NCBI GenBank assembly: GCA_003250235.1
Contig: QKGY01000002.1
Span: 1-6,673, forward strand
Length of the DNA stretch: 6,673 nucleotides
From: Desulfuromonadaceae bacterium
GTDB lineage: Bacteria > Desulfobacterota > Desulfuromonadia > Desulfuromonadales > SZUA-540
Reading direction: 5' to 3'
In this document: one piece after another, positions 1 to 4,747 of the stretch
How the letters are laid out: each line of letters starts with the position of its first letter
Position numbering within the stretch: position 1 is the stretch's first letter
Notes under the pieces: generated by a model
The model's input: only the letters and a program-made list of their open reading frames with translations
Told to the model about the DNA's origin: nothing
Database searches by the model: none
Position numbers and translations under genes: made by a program

Positions 1-765
1 TCCCGAGCGCAGTTTCATGCTGAGAAAGTTGAACCCGAGACCCGCCGGATACGTATGCTGAGGCAGGCCGTTGTGGTACAGGGTCAGCCGGCGTTCCAGT
101 TTTTCGATCACGATCAGATTTCCGCCCTGCCGTTTCGAGGCCGAGACAGCTGTCCGTACCTGAGTGCGCCATCGGTCGATCTGGCCGGTATCCGCGAAGC
201 GGGAGACGAGGGGGGCAATGGTGCCGACCACGGCCTCGATGCCGGCATCGGCATTTTTCAAGGCCGTTCGTGCCTGGTCGTTGCGGCCGTTTCGGAGCAG
301 CCCGGAGGCTTCATGGAGCAGCACTTCGCTCTCGGTCAGTTTCCGCCGGGCCAGGCGGCTGTCCTTGAGACTGGCGGAGAGCTGGCGCAGCACATCGATC
401 TTTGCGCGCAGCTGGTCGTTGGTGACGCGGATTTCGTCATTTTCCTGATGCTGGCGGTTCAGGCTGAGCGCCTTGACGGTGTTTCCTTCGGCCAGAATGG
501 CGTTAAAGCTCTGCTGCACGGCGGTATAGTTGCGCACCAGCCGCCATTTATCCTGTTCCTGGCGTAGCAGCGTACGCCCTGTCTGCAGGCTTTCACGGTA
601 GTGCTGGTATTCTGCCGGCGCGTAAACAGCAGCGCCGGATCCCCAGAGGTCCTGCTCCTGGCTGGCTGCCAGCTGGACCTCTGGGGGAACCGGCGGTTCA
701 CTGCATCCTAAAATCCCGGCAATTGCCGTCAGCAACAGGCCCGTTTTCAGGTGTCGGAAGAACAA
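1..765 (-). CDS. Lipoprotein with start of an L,D-transpeptidase (YkuD) domain, partial
   Basis: Probable cell-envelope L,D-transpeptidase, the enzyme class that makes 3-3 peptidoglycan cross-links or attaches proteins to peptidoglycan. The frame is open for 255 codons to the window edge, so the C-terminus is missing. Residues 1-21 form a lipoprotein signal: a charged start (R4, K7), a hydrophobic core and lipobox ILGC with Cys21. Residues about 50-200 are polar and helix-rich, probably coiled coil. From about residue 216 the sequence LIVIEKLERRLTLYHNG followed by TYPAGLG has the look of the first strands of a YkuD/ErfK domain. The catalytic HG and SHGC motifs would lie outside the window, so activity cannot be judged. 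I chose the TTG start at 765-763 because AAGGAG lies 9 bases upstream, the signal peptide begins there, and no upstream ATG or GTG fits. It lies 13 bases after the lipoprotein gene, with its Shine-Dalgarno overlapping that stop codon, so the two are surely co-transcribed. An alternative is a catalytically dead YkuD protein. Confidence 0.8.
   Translation of the reverse strand, partial: MFFRHLKTGLLLTAIAGILGCSEPPVPPEVQLAASQEQDLWGSGAAVYAPAEYQHYRESLQTGRTLLRQEQDKWRLVRNYTAVQQSFNAILAEGNTVKALSLNRQHQENDEIRVTNDQLRAKIDVLRQLSASLKDSRLARRKLTESEVLLHEASGLLRNGRNDQARTALKNADAGIEAVVGTIAPLVSRFADTGQIDRWRTQVRTAVSASKRQGGNLIVIEKLERRLTLYHNGLPQHTYPAGLGFNFLSMKLRSG
641..686 (-). repeat. Perfect 12-bp inverted repeat inside the transpeptidase gene
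   Basis: CCCCAGAGGTCC (641-652) and GGACCTCTGGGG (675-686) are exact reverse complements separated by 22 bases, and the spacer holds a smaller CTGGC/GCCAG dyad. In the mRNA this would form a very stable hairpin about 80 bases after the TTG start, in the codons just after the lipidated cysteine (about residues 27-42). No U-tract follows it, so it is not an intrinsic terminator. Confidence 0.8.
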
Positions 766-778
766 CGGGCGGATCTCC

Positions 779-1378
779 TTACTTTTTCTTCAGAGCGGCC
801 ATTTTCATCTGGGCTTTGCGGACTTCATCCGAAACCGCAACCGCTTTGCTGCGGATCGCTTCGGCCTTTTCCTGGGCCGCCACAAAGTCGCCGCCGTCGA
901 TCAGGGGCTGAATCTCCTGCACGGAGGACTGCAGTCCGGCAACATCGGCGCGCATGGCTTCCAGATCCGCCATGGAGCCTTTGCCGACGGGAGCGTTTTC
1001 CAGAAGTCCCTGAGCTTCGGTAACCGATGCGGTGGCGTCGGCCAGGGCGCTGAGGGCATTGCCGCGCTGCTCTTCACGAACGGTGACGGTCTTGGCTTTG
1101 AGCGTATCGGCATCCGCTTTGACCTTGGTCAGCATTTCCTTGGCTTTGTCATAGTTTTTGAACATCTTGCCGTCCTGGCCCTTGATTTCTTCCATGGCGG
1201 CGGACATGGCGTCGTTGACGGTTTTCAGGTCGTCAGCCGCGTATTTCTCGGCGCCTTCGGCCGTGGCGGCATCCATGGCGGCTTTGGTGGCGTCGATTTC
1301 CGCTACGGGTTGCTTGCCGCAGGCCGACAAGGTGGCCGTGAGTGCAAGAGTCAGAAGCAGTACCCAGATCTTTTTCAT
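779..1378 (-). CDS. DUF4398-like helical lipoprotein
   Basis: A 199-residue predicted lipoprotein of unknown molecular function. Residues 1-20 are a textbook lipoprotein signal: KK at 2-3, a Leu/Ala/Thr core, and lipobox LSAC with Cys20. The residue after Cys is Gly, which argues for outer-membrane sorting rather than inner-membrane retention (Asp at +2). The mature part is almost entirely Ala/Lys/Glu/Asp-rich helix with few aromatics. The stretch PVAEIDATKAAMDAA, then GAEKYAADDLKTVNDAM, resembles DUF4398 proteins of the Geobacter group. Residues about 27-97 and 112-183 look like two weakly similar halves, each with a DAT-rich start and a DKAKEMLTKVKADA- or AAQEKAEAIRSKA-like end. The ATG at 1378-1376 is chosen over an in-frame start 22 codons upstream, because GGAGG lies 9 bases before it and the signal peptide begins there. 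It is the first gene of an operon with the transpeptidase-like lipoprotein and probably has an envelope or periplasmic scaffolding role (inferred). Confidence 0.85.
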   Translation of the reverse strand: MKKIWVLLLTLALTATLSACGKQPVAEIDATKAAMDAATAEGAEKYAADDLKTVNDAMSAAMEEIKGQDGKMFKNYDKAKEMLTKVKADADTLKAKTVTVREEQRGNALSALADATASVTEAQGLLENAPVGKGSMADLEAMRADVAGLQSSVQEIQPLIDGGDFVAAQEKAEAIRSKAVAVSDEVRKAQMKMAALKKK

Positions 1379-1439
1379 GTTCTTTTTCCTCCGTGGTTGT
1401 GTGTTTGGGCGTCCCCGTTCGGGAAGCGCTTCCACGAAG

Positions 1440-1455
1440 AGCAAACGGTGTGCCA
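1440..1455 (-). promoter_or_regulatory. Sigma-54 (RpoN) promoter of the lipoprotein/transpeptidase operon
   Basis: Read on the minus strand the site is TGGCACACCGTTTGCT. This matches the -24/-12 consensus TGGCAC-N5-TTGC exactly, with GG and GC separated by 10 bases. The C of the -12 element is at 1441, which puts the start site near 1429 and gives a leader of about 51 bases before the lipoprotein ATG. I see no good sigma-70 promoter for this operon nearby. Confidence 0.8.
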
Positions 1456-1463
1456 GGGCAAAA

Positions 1464-1481
1464 AGTCAGTTAAAACAGACT
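1464..1481. repeat. Imperfect dyad just upstream of the sigma-54 promoter
   Basis: AGTCAGTT (1464-1471) and AACAGACT (1474-1481) are inverted copies with one mismatch and a 2-base centre. The dyad is about 43 bp upstream of the predicted sigma-54 start. It could be a second regulatory site or chance; the evidence is only the symmetry. Confidence 0.3.
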
Positions 1482-1497
1482 GTTGTGGGCTTGGTGG

Positions 1498-1535
1498 AAT
1501 CCCCAAATCAGGAAAGTATTCCCCATTTGGGGATT
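1498..1535. promoter_or_regulatory. Inverted repeat, candidate enhancer-binding-protein site
   Basis: AATCCCCAAAT (1498-1508) and ATTTGGGGATT (1525-1535) are perfect 11-bp inverted copies with a 16-base spacer. A second, overlapping palindrome, TCCCCATTTGGGGA (1520-1533), reuses the right arm, so there are effectively three CCCCA-type half sites. The centre lies about 87 bp upstream of the predicted sigma-54 start site, the usual range for an activator of that sigma factor. The link to the promoter is inferred from spacing. The site is also upstream of the divergent tetR promoter. Confidence 0.6.
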
Positions 1536-1633
1536 TTATACAGCGCCTCCGTATCGCCTGATCCGCGGGATGGAACGCAGCGGGCGACAGGTGGAAAAGG
1601 GACTGTTGGAGCCAGTTTGCGGGAAAATTTGTT

Positions 1634-1662
1634 TTGACCTGAGGTTCCGGTCCTGCTATAAA
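1634..1662 (+). promoter_or_regulatory. Sigma-70 promoter of the tetR-family gene
   Basis: TTGACC (1634-1639) and TATAAA (1657-1662) are separated by exactly 17 bases, each close to the consensus. Transcription would start near 1668-1670, inside the operator palindrome that follows, so a bound repressor would block it directly. Confidence 0.85.
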
Positions 1663-1665
1663 AGA

Positions 1666-1681
1666 GAGTGAACAGTCACTC
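1666..1681. promoter_or_regulatory. TetR-family operator 1 (autoregulatory)
   Basis: GAGTGAACAGTCACTC has 6-bp arms GAGTGA and TCACTC around a 4-base centre. It starts 3 bases after the -10 box and ends 5 bases before the GGAGG of the tetR gene, a classical repressor position. The same arms and spacing occur again at 2317-2332, which supports it as a real binding site. That the product of 1699-2271 binds it is inferred from location. Confidence 0.75.
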
Positions 1682-1698
1682 CGAATGGAGGCCTTCGT

Positions 1699-2271
1699 AT
1701 GGAAGCCAGCAAAACCGACAAACGCTCCGCCATTCTCACGGCAGCCCTGGAGATTTTTGCCGAAAACGGATTTCATAACTCGCCGACCTCTCTCATTGCC
1801 CAAAAAGCGGAGGTGGGAACCGGAACCATTTATCGCTATTTCGAAAGCAAGGATGATCTCATCGAAGCCCTGCACCAGGATCTGGAGCAGAAAATTCATT
1901 CTGTTCTCTTGAACAATGTTCCGGAGAATGCTCCGATCCGGGAACGCTTCATTCGCATCCATGCCAATATCCTCAACTTCCTTATCAATAATCCTTTTGA
2001 ATTCAAGTTTCTCGAGCAGTATTTCAACTCTCCTTTCGGGATTGAAAAAAAGCGCGAAAAAGCCTCCGGGTGCGACAGTCCGCTGGCACTGCTTTTCTGT
2101 GAAGGGATTCAGCAGCAGATCATCAAGGACCTTCCCGAGCCGGTTCTTTTTGCCCTGAGTTTTGGCCCGGTTATATTCCTCGTACGCGATCATATTCAGG
2201 GGAGTTTTAACCTGACCGAGGACATCATGCTGACAACCCTGTCCGCCAGCTGGGATGCGGTGAAACGCTGA
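1699..2271 (+). CDS. TetR/AcrR-family transcriptional repressor
   Basis: A 190-residue cytoplasmic DNA-binding regulator of typical length for the family. Residues about 8-55 are the TetR_N helix-turn-helix domain: RSAILTAALEIFAENGF, then a TSLIAQKAEVGTGTIYRYF-type recognition region and the usual FESKDDLIEAL continuation. Residues about 75-190 are the variable ligand-binding and dimerisation part, rich in Phe and Leu with Cys125 and Cys134; its ligand cannot be read from sequence. The ATG at 1699 has GGAGG 7 bases upstream. The gene sits behind its own sigma-70 promoter and operator, and a second copy of the operator lies in front of the next gene, so it probably represses itself and that small membrane protein. 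Many relatives control efflux pumps, but no pump gene is present in the window. Its base composition is clearly lower in GC than the ABC-F gene; for example 1981-2040 is about 37% GC. Confidence 0.93.
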   Translation: MEASKTDKRSAILTAALEIFAENGFHNSPTSLIAQKAEVGTGTIYRYFESKDDLIEALHQDLEQKIHSVLLNNVPENAPIRERFIRIHANILNFLINNPFEFKFLEQYFNSPFGIEKKREKASGCDSPLALLFCEGIQQQIIKDLPEPVLFALSFGPVIFLVRDHIQGSFNLTEDIMLTTLSASWDAVKR

Positions 2272-2315
2272 CAGGGAGAGAAACGGTGTAGACGACTTTT
2301 TTTTATTCTTTTCTC

Positions 2316-2333
2316 GGAGTGAGCGATCACTCC
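2316..2333. promoter_or_regulatory. TetR-family operator 2, before the small membrane-protein gene
   Basis: GGAGTGAGCGATCACTCC is a perfect 7-4-7 palindrome whose core GAGTGA-N4-TCACTC is the same as operator 1; only the four central bases differ. It lies 51 bases before the chosen start of the small membrane-protein gene. A T-rich run with a possible -10 box (TATTCT, 2304-2309) is just upstream, but I find no convincing -35, so the promoter is unresolved and part of the transcription may be readthrough from tetR. Confidence 0.75.
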
Positions 2334-2384
2334 GGCTGGTTTGATTTCGACGACGGGTGTGCCATGCAGGATCCTGGAGAAAAT

Positions 2385-2654
2385 ATGGACGACAATACGC
2401 AAAGGGTTGCGATCGAGCAGGAGATACAGGACCTTTCTTGCTTGCAAAAAGGGGTACGGAAGGCATCCCGTGGGGTGGGACGCATTGTTCTGCTGTGTGT
2501 CTGGGTGGCTTTTGTCGTGATGGTGTTTACCGTCATGCAGCCCTTTTGGGCCCTCTTGGCGTCTCTGTATGCGGGAGGATTCATGCTGTTCTGCGTCTCG
2601 GGATTTTTCTCCACCGACCCAACCAAGGACGAGATCGAGAACCAGGACGGGTAA
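2385..2654 (+). CDS. Small two-helix inner-membrane protein, function unknown
   Basis: An 89-residue protein I do not recognise. Residues 1-31 are polar and include the basic stretch KGVRKASRGVGR, which by the positive-inside rule puts the N-terminus in the cytoplasm. Two hydrophobic helices follow, at about 32-51 (IVLLCVWVAFVVMVFTVM) and 54-75 (FWALLASLYAGGFMLFCVSGFF), joined by a very short turn (QP), then an acidic tail ending ENQDG. It is therefore a membrane hairpin with both ends in the cytoplasm. The ATG at 2385 is preferred because GGAG lies 5 bases upstream; the in-frame ATG at 2364 has no good ribosome site, and a GTG at 2319 lies inside the operator. It follows tetR and is very likely a repression target. 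Its context suggests a stress- or ligand-induced membrane protein (inference). Confidence 0.75.
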   Translation: MDDNTQRVAIEQEIQDLSCLQKGVRKASRGVGRIVLLCVWVAFVVMVFTVMQPFWALLASLYAGGFMLFCVSGFFSTDPTKDEIENQDG

Positions 2655-2699
2655 GGTTTCCCCCCTGTTCGAAAAAAACGATAAGAGCCGAATAGTGAT

Positions 2700-2744
2700 G
2701 GCCCCCGCCGGAAGGACTCCCTTCCCGGGGGCCTTGGTTTTTTT
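2700..2744 (+). terminator. Intrinsic terminator after the tetR/membrane-protein unit
   Basis: GGCCCCCG (2700-2707) pairs with CGGGGGCC (2726-2733). Inside it GGAAGG (2710-2715) pairs with CCTTCC (2720-2725) around a 4-base ACTC loop, with only a CC bulge on the left arm. The 14-bp stem is followed by TTGG and seven Ts. It is 45 bases after the stop codon of the small membrane-protein gene. Confidence 0.92.
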
Positions 2745-2762
2745 GAGGGGGCGGTGTATAAA
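2734..2762 (+). promoter_or_regulatory. Candidate promoter of the ABC-F gene
   Basis: TATAAA (2757-2762) is a good -10 box, and TTGGTT (2734-2739), 17 bases upstream, matches -35 only at TTG. The -35 falls in the T-tract of the preceding terminator. The leader to the ABC-F ATG at 2826 would be about 55 bases. Since the terminator should isolate the gene from upstream transcription, a promoter here is expected. Confidence 0.45.
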
Positions 2763-2825
2763 GGCATGTTCCTGCGGCTCAATGCCCCGTTTTCCTTTCC
2801 CGGATTCTTGTCATCAGGATTTTTC

Positions 2826-4730
2826 ATGAACGTCATCGACATTACGGATTTACATAAAAGTTATGGGCCGAGAACGGTTCTCGCCGGCGTCGGCCTGACG
2901 ATTGGCGAAGGAGAGAAAGTCGGGGTGATCGGTCGTAACGGCTGCGGCAAGTCGACCCTGATGCGCATCGTGGCCGGTCTCGAGTCGGCCGACGAGGGGA
3001 AGGTGATTCGCAAACGCGACCTCGCCGCCGTTTATCTGCCGCAGGAGCCGCAGCTCGACGGGGCTCTGACCATCAAGCAGACGCTGGATGCCGCTCTGGG
3101 CGAAGCCCGCCGGCGTCTGAACCGCTATCAGGCCATAGCCGAGGCGCTTCATTCCGCCAAGGGGGAGGACGCCGAACGGCTGCTGCACGAGCAGCACGAC
3201 ATCCAGGGCTGGCTCGACTTGCACGGTGCCTGGAATCTCGACCACAAGGTCTTGGACATCTGCGGCCGGCTCGGCCTGGCCGATCCCGACCAGAGAGTCG
3301 GACAGCTTTCGGGCGGAGGCGTCAAGCGGGTCGCTCTGGCCGGGGCGCTGCTGCGCGAGCCGGAACTGCTCCTGCTCGACGAGCCGACCAACCACCTGGA
3401 TGCCGATACCGTCGCCTGGCTGGAAAATGCTCTGCGCACCTTCCCCGGCGCGGTGATGCTGGTCACCCACGACCGCTATTTCCTCGACCGGGTGGTCACT
3501 CGCATGTTCGAGATCGACCGGGGGGTGCTGAGCGCCTTTAACGGCGGTTACAGCGCCTACCTGGAGCAAAAACAGGAATGGCTGCTGGGGCAGGAGCGGG
3601 CCCAGGACCGGTTGCTCAACCTGCTGCGCCGCGAGGAGGCCTGGCTCAAGCGTGGCGCCAAGGCCCGTACCACCAAGCAGAAAGCCCGCATCGACCGGGT
3701 CGAGCAGCTGCAAGGGCAGAAGAAGACCGTTTCCGGCCGCGAAATGAAGCTGGAACTCGAAATGGGGCAGCGTCTCGGCGGCACGATCCTAGAGCTGGCG
3801 GGCCTCGCGGTCAAAGCGGGCGACCGTCCGCTGTTCAGCGGGCTCGACCTGATCCTGCGCAAGGGGGAACGCATCGGCATCCTCGGCCCCAACGGCTGCG
3901 GCAAGACCACGCTGCTGCGCACCATCCTCGGTGAGATCCCCCCCTCGGCGGGCACCGTCGTTCTGGGCAAGAACACCCGCATCGGCTATCTCGACCAGGC
4001 CCGCAGCGGTCTCGATCCCGAACAGTTCGTTCACGAAGCGGTGGGCGAGGGGGACTGGGTCACCGTCGGCGGCAACAAACGTCACAAGATCGGATATCTG
4101 GAAGATTTTCTTTTCTCCCGCGACGAGCAGCGCAAACGCATTTCCACCCTTTCCGGCGGCGAGCGGGCCCGGCTGCTGCTGGCCAAGCTGATGCTCGAGG
4201 AAGCCAACCTGATCGTCCTCGACGAGCCGACCAACGACCTCGACATCCCCACCATGCAGGTGCTGGAGGAGGCGTTCACCGAGTTTCCCGGCTGTGTCCT
4301 GGTGGTCACCCACGATCGTTGGTTTCTCGACCGCATTGCCACCGGCATCCTGAATATCGACAAGCGCGGCAAGCTGATGTTCCAGGAGGGCAACTACGAC
4401 GATTTCTGCCGACTGCAGGCCCTGAAGGCCGAAGAGGAGGCTGCCGCCGCCAAGCCGGCGCCCAGGAAGGAAGAGGTGGACACCCGGCCTAAAAAACGCG
4501 CCGGTCTCAGCTACAAGGAACAGCGAGAGCTGGAAGCCGTTGAACAGGAGATTGCCGAGCGGGAAGAGCAGATGGCTGAACTCGAAGAGCTCCTCGCCGA
4601 TCCGGCCCGCCTCGGCGGCGAGCCGGGGCGGGTGCAGGAAGTGGCCGGTAAGTTCGCCGCGGCCGAGGCGAGACTGGAGGCGCTGATGGCTCGCTGGGAG
4701 GAGCTGGAGCGGAAGAAAGCCGGGGAATAA
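2826..4730 (+). CDS. uup: ABC-F family ATPase, Uup-like
   Basis: A 634-residue soluble ABC protein with two ATPase domains and no membrane segment, as in the ABC-F translation/ribosome-associated family. Domain 1 has Walker A GRNGCGKST (36-44), signature LSGGG (161-165), Walker B LLLLDE (181-186) and His215. The linker at about 240-310 is the charged interdomain helix pair that contacts the ribosome in relatives. Domain 2 has Walker A GPNGCGKTT (354-362), signature LSGGE (442-446), Walker B LIVLDE (462-467) and His496. Both catalytic glutamates (E186, E467) are present, so it should hydrolyse ATP. Residues 555-634 form a Glu/Arg-rich coiled coil, the C-terminal DNA- or ribosome-binding tail that distinguishes Uup from EttA. 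E. coli Uup is linked to ribosome function and to precise transposon excision. The ATG at 2826 is chosen because homologues begin just before the first strand (VIDITDLHKSYG) and a weak AGGA precedes it; upstream in-frame starts would add an unconserved tail. No antibiotic-resistance role is indicated. Confidence 0.92.
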   Translation: MNVIDITDLHKSYGPRTVLAGVGLTIGEGEKVGVIGRNGCGKSTLMRIVAGLESADEGKVIRKRDLAAVYLPQEPQLDGALTIKQTLDAALGEARRRLNRYQAIAEALHSAKGEDAERLLHEQHDIQGWLDLHGAWNLDHKVLDICGRLGLADPDQRVGQLSGGGVKRVALAGALLREPELLLLDEPTNHLDADTVAWLENALRTFPGAVMLVTHDRYFLDRVVTRMFEIDRGVLSAFNGGYSAYLEQKQEWLLGQERAQDRLLNLLRREEAWLKRGAKARTTKQKARIDRVEQLQGQKKTVSGREMKLELEMGQRLGGTILELAGLAVKAGDRPLFSGLDLILRKGERIGILGPNGCGKTTLLRTILGEIPPSAGTVVLGKNTRIGYLDQARSGLDPEQFVHEAVGEGDWVTVGGNKRHKIGYLEDFLFSRDEQRKRISTLSGGERARLLLAKLMLEEANLIVLDEPTNDLDIPTMQVLEEAFTEFPGCVLVVTHDRWFLDRIATGILNIDKRGKLMFQEGNYDDFCRLQALKAEEEAAAAKPAPRKEEVDTRPKKRAGLSYKEQRELEAVEQEIAEREEQMAELEELLADPARLGGEPGRVQEVAGKFAAAEARLEALMARWEELERKKAGE

Positions 4731-4747
4731 GGCTCAGATCCGGTTTT
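4716..4747. terminator. Weak possible terminator hairpin between convergent genes
   Basis: AAAGCCGG (4716-4723) can pair with CCGGTTTT (4740-4747) in RNA with one G-U pair across a 16-base loop, and the right arm ends in four Ts. It overlaps the last codons of the ABC-F gene and of the facing glycosyltransferase gene. The stem is weak and the loop long, so the call is tentative. Confidence 0.25.

Noticed and set aside
1422..1433. 12-bp palindrome GGAAGCGCTTCC near the predicted sigma-54 start site
   Set aside because: It is symmetric, but a lone copy at the start site with no second copy seen; not enough to call an operator.
1506..1518. Possible IHF site (AATCAG-GAAA-GTA) between the sigma-54 promoter and the divergent tetR promoter
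   Set aside because: It has a mismatch in the conserved TTR part and lies inside the candidate activator dyad rather than between it and the promoter.
1375..2466. Long open frame on the minus strand (363 codons) opposite tetR
   Set aside because: It overlaps tetR, both operators and the sigma-54 region; the protein looks like no known family and has low-complexity shadow character, while tetR on the other strand has clear domain motifs.
2850..3713. Open frame on the minus strand (287 codons) opposite the ABC-F gene
   Set aside because: It is a shadow of the ABC-F coding sequence, with no ribosome site or recognisable domain.
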